Part shown: piece by piece, positions 9,053-17,842 of the stretch
Numbering within the stretch: position 1 is the first letter of the stretch
Layout: every line of letters starts with the position of its first letter
Origin: Thermoplasmata archaeon
Lineage (GTDB): Archaea; Thermoplasmatota; Thermoplasmata; Lutacidiplasmatales; UBA184
Assembly (NCBI GenBank): GCA_028864975.1
Contig: JAGWLG010000011.1
Coordinates: forward strand, 1 to 64,000
DNA: 64,000 bases
Direction of reading: 5' to 3'
Notes under the pieces: generated by a model
What the model was told of the DNA's origin: nothing
The model's input: the letters and a program-made list of their open reading frames with translations, nothing else
Databases searched by the model: none
Translations under genes and position numbers: made by a program

Positions 9053-11026
9053 TCATTGCGGAGCCTCGCTGGTGGGGCCCTCCCCCTCGGAAAACCCGCG
9101 TTCCCCGCCTTTGGCATGGGAGCTCACACGCACGGCCACCCCGCGACGGAAACGCCCCATCTCTCCCCCCGCGAGGAGCGCCGAGCCCACCGCCAGCAGC
9201 TCGTCGGCGGCGTCGACCACGAGAACGGGTCCGAACGGGACGATCTCCGTGTCGGCGTTCACGACGTGGCGTGAGAATAGGCTGCGCCCCTCGCGGACGA
9301 ACGGGACCGCGTCCGAGTGTGCGACCACCCGTGCCCGGGGAACGGGAAGAGACTCCTTGAGCAGCAGCCCTCCACGGAACGTGGGTCGGGGCAGTCCGTC
9401 ATTCCCGACGATGAAGAGCACGTCTGACTCCCGCCGTATCTCCCGCAGACGCCCGGTCGAACGGGAATGTCGGGCCCGCAGCGGTCCCGCTCGCTCGAGC
9501 TTCTCGACGGCCTCCCACCCCCAAGCGTAGGCAAGGATGGACGCGACATGGCGGTCGACCCACCCTTCGCTTGTCGCTTCGCGGTCTTTCACACCCGTCG
9601 CCGAAGGGGGCGACATCACCTCGCTTGCCTGGCTCGGCGGAGCCATGGGCTTCGGAGGCCGATGCTCCCATGGCCGGAACTCCTCTGGGGCGACGAGGGG
9701 TCCGACCGGATAGATCTCGGTGAGCTCGAGCGGGACCAGCCCCATCGGGGTCGGGACGTCCCAGGAAGCCCAGCGTGGGGTCCCTGCCGCGCCGAGCGGT
9801 GGGGCGTTCCGAAGGGAGGACGGGGACAGGGGGCGGCGCTCGGCCGCTCCTAGCGATGCGGTCCCCCGCCGCCACTTGGAAAGCTCCCGATGGAACCGAG
9901 CGACAGCAGGTCTTTCCAGGCTTCCGGGGAGGACGACGCGGAAGCTCCTGCGGCTTGGAGGCTCGGTGGGCAGGAAGACCTCGGGGTGCGAGCGGAGCTC
10001 CGCCTGCGCGGCCGCGAGGGCGGGGTGCCCAGTGCTGCGTCGTTCGGCGAGCTCCCAGATCTCCCCATCGCGGATCGCCTGGCGCACCCGGGAGATCTCG
10101 AGCGAGCACTGGAGCAGGTTGTGGCGCGCCACGTGCGTCTCGCGCTCGAGGGCAGGGAGGTCCTTGAGCTGGGTCAGCGGGATCTTCCCGCAGAGCGAGC
10201 ACCCGCAGACCTCTTCCTGCACTTCCTCGAGCGCGAGCGACCCTTCGGGGAAGAGGAGCGTCCCCCGCTTCGCGAACTTGTGGTAGGAGGAGGAATCGAA
10301 GAGGTCCCCACCCAGCAAGGCTCCCAGCGCGAACACCATCGGATGGCCGAGCCCGAAGAGGTGGACCGGGTGCTCCGGGGCGAGGTGAGGCCGCGCGAAG
10401 CATAGGACCCGCGCGAGGTCCGCGAAGCGGTAGTGCTCCATCAGCGGGACGATCCCTCCGATGGCGAGCACGTCGCCCAGTTCTGAAGCCGCGGACGCGG
10501 AGCGCGCCCGGAGCTCCGGGTAGAGTCCTCCCTGGACCGGCACCGCGAGGAGCTTCCCCGGCCGTTGGACGCGCGCCTCGCGCGCGCGCGCCACGGTCGT
10601 CTCGACCCCGCTCTCGGCCTCCTCGCGCGTGGCCTCGGGCTCGACGAACTCGTCGAGCAGCGTTGCGATGTCGCTGCCGATCTCTCCCTGGAAGGCCAGG
10701 ATCTCCTGGGGAGAGACCTCGACCTGCCCCCAGGCGTGCTGCTGGAACGCCCCGGAGTCGGTCATGATCACCCCGGGGAAGCCGAGGTAGCGGTGCAATC
10801 CCTCCTTGCGGGCCCGCTCCCGCAGGACGGGCTGACGGTGGAGGATGTAACTGGACGTGATCACTCCACCGAAACCGAAGGTCTCCCTCAGCTCCTTCGG
10901 CGGCACGGTCTGCCGGCCCGGGTCTGGGTGGACCACCGGGAGGAGGGCAGGGGTCTCTAGGACCCCGTGGGGGGTCTCGATACGCCCCCGTCGCGCGAGG
11001 CCATCCCGGTCGATGAGCTCGAACAC
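9053..11026 (-). CDS. tgtA: Archaeosine tRNA-guanine transglycosylase with PUA domain
   Basis: Exchanges guanine-15 of tRNA for preQ0, the first tRNA step of archaeosine synthesis. The protein is 657 residues, the full-length archaeal form rather than the split TgtA1/TgtA2 type. The catalytic barrel carries VIMTDSGAFQ (first catalytic aspartate), LLDEFVEP and AIGGIVPL. The zinc site is CGCSLC with a histidine about 25 residues later (HVARHNLL). Linker domains follow, then a C-terminal PUA domain near residues 570-640 (HVVNADTEIVPFGPVLVVD). The central linker is Pro/Ser/Arg-rich and longer than I would expect. The start is GTG at 11026, with a TATA-like element 23-28 nt upstream. Confidence 0.95.
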   Translation of the reverse strand: MFELIDRDGLARRGRIETPHGVLETPALLPVVHPDPGRQTVPPKELRETFGFGGVITSSYILHRQPVLRERARKEGLHRYLGFPGVIMTDSGAFQQHAWGQVEVSPQEILAFQGEIGSDIATLLDEFVEPEATREEAESGVETTVARAREARVQRPGKLLAVPVQGGLYPELRARSASAASELGDVLAIGGIVPLMEHYRFADLARVLCFARPHLAPEHPVHLFGLGHPMVFALGALLGGDLFDSSSYHKFAKRGTLLFPEGSLALEEVQEEVCGCSLCGKIPLTQLKDLPALERETHVARHNLLQCSLEISRVRQAIRDGEIWELAERRSTGHPALAAAQAELRSHPEVFLPTEPPSRRSFRVVLPGSLERPAVARFHRELSKWRRGTASLGAAERRPLSPSSLRNAPPLGAAGTPRWASWDVPTPMGLVPLELTEIYPVGPLVAPEEFRPWEHRPPKPMAPPSQASEVMSPPSATGVKDREATSEGWVDRHVASILAYAWGWEAVEKLERAGPLRARHSRSTGRLREIRRESDVLFIVGNDGLPRPTFRGGLLLKESLPVPRARVVAHSDAVPFVREGRSLFSRHVVNADTEIVPFGPVLVVDAADELLAVGSALLAGGEMGRFRRGVAVRVSSHAKGGERGFSEGEGPTSEAPQ

Positions 11027-11048
11027 GACCCCGTCGCAGCCTGTGGGC

Positions 11049-11054
11049 GGATAA
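11049..11054 (-). promoter_or_regulatory. TATA-like element of tgtA
   Basis: TTATCC on the minus strand, within the 39-nt gap between the UDG stop and the tgtA GTG. It is 23-28 nt upstream of the start, so tgtA may have its own leaderless transcript besides read-through. Confidence 0.4.
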
Positions 11055-11065
11055 CGGTTGGTGCG

Positions 11066-11806
11066 CTACACGAGGTCGCGCCGCACCTTCGCGAGGAGCT
11101 GGTCCATCATCCGGGCCGAGAAGAGACCGGTCTGCACGTTGCGGGGAGAGGGATGGTAGCTCGCCCAGAGTATCGGGGCGTTCTCGGGAAGCTCGACCCG
11201 CAGACCGTGGCGGAACGGCTCCCGAGGTCGCGGGACGTCGTAGACCTCGGCCGAGGCGCGCCGCACCTGGTCCCAGGCGCCTCCCCCGAGAGCCAGAACG
11301 ACCCTGGCGCGGGGGAGGAGCCCAAGCTCCTGCACCAGGTACGGTCGGCAGCGCTGGAACTCCGAGGGCGAAGGACGATTGTCCGGAGGGACGCAACGTA
11401 CCGCCGCGGTCATGTACGCGTCAACCAGTTCCAGACCGTCGTCGCGGCGGAGGGAAGTGGGTTGGTTCGCGAACCCGTTGCGGTGGAGCGCGGCCATCAG
11501 GAACGCTGCGGACCGGTCCCCGGTGAAGACCCGTCCCGTCCGGTTCCCACCCTGGGCGGCGGGCGCGAGACCGACGAGGATGAGCCGGGCGGTGGGGTCC
11601 CCGAACCCCGTGATGGGCCGCGCCCAGTAGCGTTCCCCCCGGCGAGCCTGCCCTTCCCGCGAAACCTTCTCCCGGAAGGCGACGAGGCGAGGGCACTTGC
11701 GGCACCGCTCGATCGCACGGTCGAGGGTCTCGAGGTCCGCGGCCAGGGGGGCCGCTCGCAGAGGGACGGCCCTGCCTACCCGCTGGTCATGAGCGGGCGC
11801 TGGCAC
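11066..11806 (-). CDS. Uracil-DNA glycosylase, family 5 (UDGb)
   Basis: Base-excision repair enzyme removing uracil and other deaminated bases. Motif A is GLAPAAQGGNRTGRVFTGD and motif B is YHPSPRNVQTG, both diagnostic of family 5. Four cysteines for a 4Fe-4S cluster are visible: two in ERCRKCPRL, one in AVRCVPP and one in QRCRPYL. In motif A, as I recall it, UDGb enzymes have histidine where this protein has glutamine. No ATG lies near the start of the domain. The nearest standard start is GTG at 11806, which overlaps the end of the upstream zinc-ribbon gene by 31 nt. The protein would be 246 residues, in the usual range. Confidence 0.92.
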   Translation of the reverse strand: MPAPAHDQRVGRAVPLRAAPLAADLETLDRAIERCRKCPRLVAFREKVSREGQARRGERYWARPITGFGDPTARLILVGLAPAAQGGNRTGRVFTGDRSAAFLMAALHRNGFANQPTSLRRDDGLELVDAYMTAAVRCVPPDNRPSPSEFQRCRPYLVQELGLLPRARVVLALGGGAWDQVRRASAEVYDVPRPREPFRHGLRVELPENAPILWASYHPSPRNVQTGLFSARMMDQLLAKVRRDLV

Positions 11807-12162
11807 TGCTTGCAATGGGTGAGCCAGGGATCGTTGTACGCGCCACAGCTCGGGCACTGCACCGGCCCGTGGGCACCACCCCCGCCCCCGCTGCCTTGGT
11901 AGTAGCTCATGCTCCCACCCCGCTCGTTCGGGTTGTAGTACTGGGGTTGAGAGGGCGGGGGACGGTAGGCGGCGCTCGCCCCCGGCGATCCACCGCCGTA
12001 CTGGGGGGATTGAGGGGCCTGCTGCTGAGGAGCCGCGGGAGCGGCACCGGCTTGGGGCCCGCCGGGTCGGAGCGGGCGGCCGCAGTAGGCGCAGAAGTAT
12101 CCGTCGGCGAGCGTTCCCCACTGGCAGCTCGGGCATCGAACGAAGCGGGCTTGGGCGGCCAT
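11776..12162 (-). CDS. Double zinc-ribbon protein with Gln/Pro/Gly linker
   Basis: A 128-residue protein. An N-terminal zinc ribbon (VRCPSCQWG and YFCAYCGRP) and a C-terminal one (VQCPSCGAY and HCKQCQRPL) flank a disordered linker of about 60 residues rich in Pro, Gln, Gly and Tyr. This suggests an adaptor binding two nucleic-acid or protein partners; the function is unknown. It lies between another zinc-ribbon gene upstream and the UDG gene, whose start it overlaps. ATG at 12162. Confidence 0.8.
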   Translation of the reverse strand: MAAQARFVRCPSCQWGTLADGYFCAYCGRPLRPGGPQAGAAPAAPQQQAPQSPQYGGGSPGASAAYRPPPSQPQYYNPNERGGSMSYYQGSGGGGGAHGPVQCPSCGAYNDPWLTHCKQCQRPLMTSG

Positions 12163-12261
12163 GTGGCACGAGGAAGCGCGGTCCCCCCCATAAAGGGGTC
12201 GACTCGGCGGAAGGTCCGACCTGAGCGACGTTCCGGAGCGTTCCCGGAGGACCCTGAGGGT

Positions 12262-12699
12262 TCACCCGCCGTAAGGTCCGTTCGCGTTCCCGCGCCAGAC
12301 CAGAGGGGTGCGGCAGAACTGGCACTGCGTCTCTCCCACCTGCACGAGCTTCTTGCAGCGGTAGCACGGGACGATCGCGGGTTCGGCCGGCCGCGTGGGG
12401 GCGCGCGCGACCTCCTTGGGGATGGCCGGCCGCAGGGTCTTCCGATACTGCTCGGCGGACGAGAGGAGCTGGTCCAGGGTCCAGCGGTTCTGTGTCGCCC
12501 CTTGCTCGAAGGGGGAGAGCTGTCCGCCGCTCGAGGTGATGCCCATCAGGACCGCCTTGAGCTGGATGACCTTGGCGACCGGGATGCCCGGCTGGCCCTC
12601 GTAGATCTTGACGATGCGCGCGACGGCCTCGGCTTGCTGTTGCCGGACCTTCGCGGCGGCCATGTTATCGAGCGCGGTCTGGTCGATCCCCTTCGCCAT
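12262..12699 (-). CDS. Helical protein with C-terminal zinc ribbon
   Basis: A 145-residue protein starting MAKGIDQTALDNMAAAK. The N-terminal two-thirds is predicted helical (Ala/Gln-rich, with AEQYRKTLRP). The C-terminus is a zinc ribbon, VPCYRCKKL followed by TQCQFCRTPL. The family is not recognised. It is divergent from the radical SAM gene, and longer upstream starts would run into that gene's region. The zinc ribbon resembles those at 11776-12162 and 47831-48952. Confidence 0.78.
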   Translation of the reverse strand: MAKGIDQTALDNMAAAKVRQQQAEAVARIVKIYEGQPGIPVAKVIQLKAVLMGITSSGGQLSPFEQGATQNRWTLDQLLSSAEQYRKTLRPAIPKEVARAPTRPAEPAIVPCYRCKKLVQVGETQCQFCRTPLVWRGNANGPYGG

Positions 12700-12808
12700 C
12701 GCCCGGTCCGAGGAGGGCGCAAAGATGACCCTTACGGGCAGGCCCCCGCTCCCGTCGAGCGAGAGGCACGACGGCAAGCCTCATTACGCCCCCGCCGCGA
12801 GAAGGGTC

Positions 12809-13978
12809 GTGGCCAGCGCGTCCGCCCGACCCCTCGAGCCCCCGGACCTCTCGGGACTCCAGCGACTCCCCATGTCGTCGACCTTCCGAGGTTCCCTCGC
12901 GGTGGGGTGCGAACAGTGCCTCGAGGGGAGGAAGATGGTCCTGTTCGTTACGGGCCGCTGCCGCTTCCGCTGCTTCTACTGCCCGGTTTCCGAGCGGCGC
13001 AACCAGATCGATGTGACCTACGCCAACGAGCGTCTCGTCGAGCGAGACGAGGATGTCCTCGAGGAGGCCCGGTCCATCGGAGCCGCGGGAACCGGGATCA
13101 CGGGAGGGGACCCTCTCGGGGTCATCGACCGGACCGTGCACTACGTCGAGCTCCTCAAGCGAGAGTTCGGACCCGAGCACCACATCCACCTCTATACCCA
13201 CGAACCCAACCCGGAGAAGTTGGCGCGGCTCGCCCGTGCGGGGCTGGACGAGTTCCGCTTGCACGTTCCCTCCTTCCTGTGGGGCGACCTCGCCGGAGCG
13301 GGCTCCGCTTATCGCCGCGTCCTCGAGGAGGCCCCTTCCTGGGGCGTGCGGCGCGGCGTCGAGGTCCCGGTGCTGCCAGGGAAGGTCCCGGAGCTCCGCC
13401 GGTTGCTCCTGGCGCTCGGGCGGATCGGGGTCGACTTCGTGAACCTGAACGAGCTCGAGTTCTCTCCCACCAACGAGCGGAAGATGTGGGAGCGGGGCTA
13501 CCGGCAGGAGCCCAAGGGGGGCTGGGGGGTCGTCGGGAGCCAGGCGGCCGCCCGGGAGCTCGTCCGCAGGTTCTCGGGCTCGCTTCCGGTGCACTTCTGT
13601 TCCTCCGGTTTCAAGGATGGAGTGCAGTTGCGTCGCAGGCTCCAGCGCCGGGCCGAGCGGACCGCCCTGCCCTTCCATCGCATCACGCCGGACGGGACCC
13701 TGGTCAAGGGCATCGTGGAGGTCCCCGGACCCAGCGCGACCCTGGAAGAGGTCCGCCAGCGATTGGACCGCTCTCGCCGGGTCCCGCCCGACCGCTACCG
13801 CGTCGACGAGCGACGCCGACGGGTCGAGGTCGACCCGGTGCTGCTCCGCCGGGTCGCCCGCACGCTCCCCTTCCCTTGCTTTGAAGTGGAGGAGTACCCC
13901 ACCGCGGACGCTCTCGAGGTCGAGCGGACGCCGCTCAACCGCGCGGCCTTCCCCTCGCGAAGGCCGACCGGCGGTTGA
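12809..13978 (+). CDS. Radical SAM protein of unassigned function
   Basis: Uses S-adenosylmethionine and a 4Fe-4S cluster. The ligands are in FVTGRCRFRCFYCPVS, a C-x3-C-x2-C site. Downstream SAM-contact features are GTGITGGDPL and the strand motif HIHLYTHEPNPEK. A preceding GCEQCLEG pair of cysteines may bind metal. Asn-rich LNELEFSPTNERKM is conserved-looking near the middle, and there is another cysteine in HFCSSGFKD. The substrate is unknown. Start choice is uncertain: GTG at 12809 is given; ATG at 12725 and ATG at 12872 are in frame. Its 3' end overlaps the convergent small Cys-protein gene by 184 nt. Confidence 0.82.
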   Translation: MASASARPLEPPDLSGLQRLPMSSTFRGSLAVGCEQCLEGRKMVLFVTGRCRFRCFYCPVSERRNQIDVTYANERLVERDEDVLEEARSIGAAGTGITGGDPLGVIDRTVHYVELLKREFGPEHHIHLYTHEPNPEKLARLARAGLDEFRLHVPSFLWGDLAGAGSAYRRVLEEAPSWGVRRGVEVPVLPGKVPELRRLLLALGRIGVDFVNLNELEFSPTNERKMWERGYRQEPKGGWGVVGSQAAARELVRRFSGSLPVHFCSSGFKDGVQLRRRLQRRAERTALPFHRITPDGTLVKGIVEVPGPSATLEEVRQRLDRSRRVPPDRYRVDERRRRVEVDPVLLRRVARTLPFPCFEVEEYPTADALEVERTPLNRAAFPSRRPTGG

Positions 13979-14286
13979 TAGCCCTCGTCGCACGAGTGGC
14001 CCCCGAACGTGATGAACCGCACATCGCCCCGCTGGTGCTTGATCGAGCAAGGGCCCCATCCGCGGTCCTCCTCTCCGTACCAGAGCGGACAGTCCCGGCA
14101 GTGGAGCGGGGCGAGCGGAAGGTCGGAGCCCCAGGGGACCGTCGTCGCCTCGGTCGCGGCCTTGGTCCTTCCGTGATGACCGGCGGCGGAGTCCGCCGTG
14201 GTCGAGGTCTCCGGATGGGCCTCGGGGGGTACCCCCTCGAACGCATCCTCCCCGTTCACAGCTCCAGGACGGTCGGCGTCGGGCAT
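13795..14286 (-). CDS. Small cysteine-motif protein downstream of folD
   Basis: A 163-residue protein whose ATG shares one base with the folD stop codon (TGATG), so translation is probably coupled. Residues 1-60 are low-complexity. The core (about 61-105) looks conserved: LHCRDCPLWYGEED, then GWGPCSIKH and GGHSCDEGYQP, giving four cysteines that could bind zinc or an iron-sulfur cluster. The last ~60 residues are Ser/Arg/Thr-rich and antisense to the radical SAM gene, so the true protein may be compact with a dispensable tail. The function is unknown. Confidence 0.65.
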   Translation of the reverse strand: MPDADRPGAVNGEDAFEGVPPEAHPETSTTADSAAGHHGRTKAATEATTVPWGSDLPLAPLHCRDCPLWYGEEDRGWGPCSIKHQRGDVRFITFGGHSCDEGYQPPVGLREGKAARLSGVRSTSRASAVGYSSTSKQGKGSVRATRRSSTGSTSTRRRRSSTR

Positions 14287-15200
14287 CAAGAGGTCCCCGC
14301 CAGGAGCTCGTACCCCCGGGCACAGTTCGCCATCAGGTTCGCGACGGTCACCGGACCGACCCCGCCGGGCACCGGGGTGAGCGCGGAGGCCCAACCCTGA
14401 AGGCTGGAGGCGTTCGCGTCCCCTTGCATGAGCACGCCGGTGGGTCGAGAGGGGTCCGAGGTCGTCGTGAGTCCCACGTCCACGACGTAGGCGCGTTGCG
14501 CGACGTTGGCCCGCGTGAGCAGCCCGGGTCGCCCTACGCACGAGATGATGATCTCGCCGGTCCGCAGGACCGAGTCGAGGTCCTTCGACCGGGAGTGGGC
14601 GATGGTCACTGTCGCGTCGCCCTCGTTGCCTCGAAGGAGGAAGAGCAGGGCCGTGGGGACCCCCACCGTCTCGGAACGTCCGACGACGACGACCGTCCGC
14701 CCCTCAGGGCGCACGCCGTAGTGGAGAAGCAGGTCGCGGGAAGCGAGCGCGACGGCCGGGACCTGCACGGGCCGATGGGCCGCCAGGCGTCCCAGGTTCT
14801 CGCTCCCGACGCCGTCGACGTCCTTCTCTGGCCTCAACAAGGAGACGGCACGGAGGAAGTCCAGTCCGTGCGGGAGCGGATGCTGGAGGATGACCCCGCA
14901 GACCGTCGGGTCCTGGTCCAGGGCGCGGACTTTCTCCTCGAGCTCGCGCTGCCCCACGGTGGCGGGGAGGACCGAGGGAAGGAATGCGATGTGCGCCTTG
15001 GCGGCCATCTTCGCCTGCTGCCGCTGGTAGACATTGAAGGGCCCTCCCTCGCCCACGGCGATGCTTGCCAATCGGGGTGGGGCGCGGCCTGGGGCGAGCG
15101 CCCTATCGATGCGTGCGGTGGTCCGTTCGTAGATCTCCTCGGCGAGCTTCTTGCCCTCCCATCGCGCGGTGGGAGACTGGGCCGCTGGGTTCGCGACCAT
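14286..15200 (-). CDS. folD: FolD-type methylene-tetrahydrofolate dehydrogenase/cyclohydrolase, active-site lysine replaced
   Basis: Interconverts methylene- and formyl-tetrahydrofolate (or a pterin analogue). It is 304 residues. Family signatures are LQHPLPHGLD, RPEKDVDGVGSENLGRL, the nucleotide loop VVVGRSETVGVP and the C-terminal PVPGGVGPVTVA. The catalytic Tyr-x3-Lys is altered: Y58 is followed at +4 by Q62 (VYQRQQAK), with lysine only at +6. In characterised FolD that lysine is needed for cyclohydrolase activity, so this enzyme may be mainly a dehydrogenase. ATG at 15200 was chosen as nearest to the domain; a 20-residue longer in-frame start exists. Confidence 0.9.
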   Translation of the reverse strand: MVANPAAQSPTARWEGKKLAEEIYERTTARIDRALAPGRAPPRLASIAVGEGGPFNVYQRQQAKMAAKAHIAFLPSVLPATVGQRELEEKVRALDQDPTVCGVILQHPLPHGLDFLRAVSLLRPEKDVDGVGSENLGRLAAHRPVQVPAVALASRDLLLHYGVRPEGRTVVVVGRSETVGVPTALLFLLRGNEGDATVTIAHSRSKDLDSVLRTGEIIISCVGRPGLLTRANVAQRAYVVDVGLTTTSDPSRPTGVLMQGDANASSLQGWASALTPVPGGVGPVTVANLMANCARGYELLAGTS

Positions 15201-15407
15201 CGCGTTCCGCTCCGGAGGGGACCTCCGAGAGAGCACGGAGGACCGACCGGGGAGTCCCACGACGGCGGTCCCTTATGATGACTCGCTGCCCGACCGTCGA
15301 GTGCTCGGCAGCAAGGGTTTATCGTGGGCAGCGGTGCTATTTGAAGTGAGAAGACCCGGTTTGAGGACGACATCGCATACCCCGACCTGGTCGACCTCGA
15401 GGGGGAG

Positions 15408-17429
15408 ATGAGCGGGCCATCGACACGCGGGACCGAGCCGCCCCCCGCCGCTCCGGGCGACGTCGACACCTGGATCCGCGGCCAGCCTTTCACCACCACG
15501 CAGGATGTGGAGGTCCCTGCCCGCCTCTTGGACCAGGTCATCGGCCAGGACGACGCCGTGGAGGTGGCGAAGAAGGCCGCGACCCAGAAGCGCCACATGA
15601 TCCTGATCGGCGAGCCCGGCACCGGGAAGAGCATGCTCGCCCGGTCGATGATCGACTTCATGCCGAAGGAGCCGCTCCAGGACATCCTCGCCTACCCCAA
15701 CGCCGAAGACCCGAACGAGCCCAAGGTCCGGGTGGTCCCCGCGGCGAAGGGCAAGGAGATCGTTGCGGCCCAGAAGCTCGCGGCGGCGCAGAAGAAGGAG
15801 AACCGCGCGCTGGGCTTCCTTGCCCTGGGCGTCCTCCTGATCGCGCTCGACGTCTACGTGTTCCTTCTCGACCGATCGGTGATCGACCTGATCCTGATCG
15901 GGCTCTTCTCGCTCTTCATCTTCATGATGCTCCTCGTCTTCGTCCGCGTTGCCTCCGCGAAGCCGGACTCTTCCGAGGTGGTGGCGAAGCTCTTGATCGG
16001 GCATGCCACCGACGAGAAGCCCCCGTTCGTGGATGCGACCGGGGCCCATGCCGGGGCCTTGCTCGGCGACGTGAAGCATGACCCCTACCAGTCCGGGGGC
16101 CTCGAGACCCCGCCGCACGATCGGGTCGAGGTGGGGGCCATCCACAAGGCCCACGGTGGCGTCCTGTTCGTCGACGAGATCCATCTGCTCAAGCCCGAGA
16201 GCCAGCACGCGCTCCTGACCGCCCTCCAGGAGAGGAAGTTCCCGATCGTGGGCCAATCCGAGCGCTCGGCGGGAGCGATGGTCAAGACCGAGCCTGTACC
16301 CTGCGACTTCATCCTCGTCGCCGCGGGGAACCTGGATTCCGTCCAGGAGATGCACCCCGCGCTCCGCAGCCGCATCCGGGGCTACGGGTACGAGGTGTAC
16401 GTCAAGTCGACGATGCCTGACACCGTCGCGAACCGCCAGAAGCTCGTCCGCTTCGTGGCGCAGGAGGTCCTGAAGGACAAGAAGATCCCTCACTTCCACC
16501 GCGGCGCTGTCGCGGAGATCCTCCGGGAAGCCCAACGCCGCGCAGGAAGGGCCGGGCAGCTCACGCTCCGCCTGCGTGAGCTGGGCGGGCTCATCCGGGT
16601 CGCCGGGGACATCGCCAACTCCGAGGGTGCGAAGATCGTCGAGGCCGACCACGTGCTTCGCGCCAAGAAGGCCTCTCGCTCGCTCGAGCAGCAGATCGCC
16701 GAGCGGGTGATCCAGCGTCGCCAGGACTATCGGATGTTCACGACCGAGGGGTCGGCGGTGGGCGTGGTGAACGGGCTCGCTGCCCTGGTGGGACAAGAAG
16801 GGATGACGGAGTTCTCCGGCATCGTGCTCCCTATCGTGGCCGAGGTCACCCCGGCGCAATCTTCCGGCGGCGGTGTGGTCGTCGCCACGGGTAAGCTTGG
16901 CGAGATCGCCAAGGAGGCGGTCCAGAACGTGAGCGCCCTGATCAAGAAGTACACGGGGGAGGACATCTCGAAGTACGACATCCACATCCAGTTCGTCGGG
17001 ACGCACGAGGGCGTGGAAGGCGACTCGGCCTCCGTCTCGATCGCGACGGCCGTCATCAGTGCGCTCGAAGGGGTCCCGGTCGACCAGCGCGTGGCCATGA
17101 CGGGCTCGCTCTCCATCCGCGGAGCCGTGCTGCCCGTGGGCGGGGTCACGGCGAAGGTCGAGGCCGCGAGCGACGTGGGGATCTCCCGCGTCCTCATCCC
17201 GGAGGACAACATGGCCGACCTGATGCTGGAGCCTCGGTTCAAGGAGAAGGTGGAGGTTCTCCCCGTCCGCACCCTCCGGGACGTGCTGAAGTACGCCCTG
17301 GTGGGGATGGAGGAGAAGAAGGCCTCGCTCCTGGAGCGGCTCGCGGACCGCATGGTCCGCGTTCGGGGAGATCTCCCCCCCGTCGCCCCCGTCGCCGCTC
17401 CCCCGCTCTCCTCGCCCAAGCCGAGCTAG
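15408..17429 (+). CDS. lonB: Archaeal LonB, membrane-anchored ATP-dependent protease
   Basis: Degrades misfolded and regulatory proteins at the inner face of the membrane. It is 673 residues. Walker A is GEPGTGKS (68-75). Two membrane helices are inserted in the AAA domain at about 134-154 and 158-180, the archaeal LonB hallmark. Walker B is VLFVDEIH (about 252-259). The serine-lysine catalytic dyad is S540 ([11 protein letters not shown]) and K583 ([12 protein letters not shown]). The tail is Pro-rich. ATG at 15408. A small cysteine protein follows after 24 nt and is probably co-transcribed. Confidence 0.97.
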   Translation: MSGPSTRGTEPPPAAPGDVDTWIRGQPFTTTQDVEVPARLLDQVIGQDDAVEVAKKAATQKRHMILIGEPGTGKSMLARSMIDFMPKEPLQDILAYPNAEDPNEPKVRVVPAAKGKEIVAAQKLAAAQKKENRALGFLALGVLLIALDVYVFLLDRSVIDLILIGLFSLFIFMMLLVFVRVASAKPDSSEVVAKLLIGHATDEKPPFVDATGAHAGALLGDVKHDPYQSGGLETPPHDRVEVGAIHKAHGGVLFVDEIHLLKPESQHALLTALQERKFPIVGQSERSAGAMVKTEPVPCDFILVAAGNLDSVQEMHPALRSRIRGYGYEVYVKSTMPDTVANRQKLVRFVAQEVLKDKKIPHFHRGAVAEILREAQRRAGRAGQLTLRLRELGGLIRVAGDIANSEGAKIVEADHVLRAKKASRSLEQQIAERVIQRRQDYRMFTTEGSAVGVVNGLAALVGQEGMTEFSGIVLPIVAEVTPAQSSGGGVVVATGKLGEIAKEAVQNVSALIKKYTGEDISKYDIHIQFVGTHEGVEGDSASVSIATAVISALEGVPVDQRVAMTGSLSIRGAVLPVGGVTAKVEAASDVGISRVLIPEDNMADLMLEPRFKEKVEVLPVRTLRDVLKYALVGMEEKKASLLERLADRMVRVRGDLPPVAPVAAPPLSSPKPS

Positions 17430-17453
17430 ACGATCCGCGGGGAGGGTTCGATC

Positions 17454-17708
17454 ATGCCCCCGGCGGCCGGGCGCAAGGGACCCACGATCCCCAGCCACTT
17501 TGCCCCCTCGGCGGGCGCCTTCTCGACGGAGGAAGAGGGGGAGGAGGAATCCCCTCGCACGGGAAGGCCCTGCTATGTGTTCAACCCGATCCTCAAGAGG
17601 AACCTCGACGACACGGCCTGCGAGCACTGCCGCTTCTACCTCACGTCCCGCTGCCCTCACCTCGAGGAGTTCATGGAAGACCTCGAGGAGATGAGCCCCG
17701 AAGGCTGA
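17454..17708 (+). CDS. Small cysteine-rich protein downstream of lonB
   Basis: An 84-residue protein, not recognised. The N-terminal half is disordered and acidic. The C-terminal half holds four cysteines, RPCYVFNPIL and ACEHCRFYLTSRCPHLEEF, a plausible zinc site, followed by an acidic helix. It starts 24 nt after the lonB stop and is probably in the same transcript; a role with the protease is only guilt by association. A strong hairpin lies 36 nt after its stop. Confidence 0.7.
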   Translation: MPPAAGRKGPTIPSHFAPSAGAFSTEEEGEEESPRTGRPCYVFNPILKRNLDDTACEHCRFYLTSRCPHLEEFMEDLEEMSPEG

Positions 17709-17744
17709 GCGTCCGCACCGTGCCCGCGCCCTCGCGGAACCGCT

Positions 17745-17788
17745 GCGGTCTCTCGAGGAGGCTTTGGAGAAAGCTCTCCGGAGACCGC
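17745..17788. terminator. Long imperfect hairpin, possible terminator of the lonB unit
   Basis: A perfect outer stem GCGGTCTC (17745-17752) pairs with GAGACCGC (17781-17788). Inside it GGAG pairs with CTCC around one bulged base, and GCTTT pairs with AAAGC around a GGAG loop. The whole 44-nt element falls between the lonB-small protein unit and the next promoter. No T-run follows, so it could also be a structured RNA or protein-binding site. Confidence 0.45.
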
Positions 17789-17812
17789 GCGGGCCCGTTC
17801 CCCCAGCGACGC

Positions 17813-17818
17813 CTATAG
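17813..17818 (+). promoter_or_regulatory. TATA-like element of the toroid-like gene
   Basis: CTATAG, 25-30 nt upstream of ATG 17843, with no Shine-Dalgarno between; a leaderless transcript is expected. Confidence 0.45.
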
Positions 17819-17842
17819 CACGTCGCGGGTAGCGCGATTCAC

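Noticed and set aside
15273..17660. 795-residue minus-strand frame opposite lonB
   Set aside because: It lies exactly antisense to LonB, whose Walker and catalytic residues are intact; the long frame follows from high GC.
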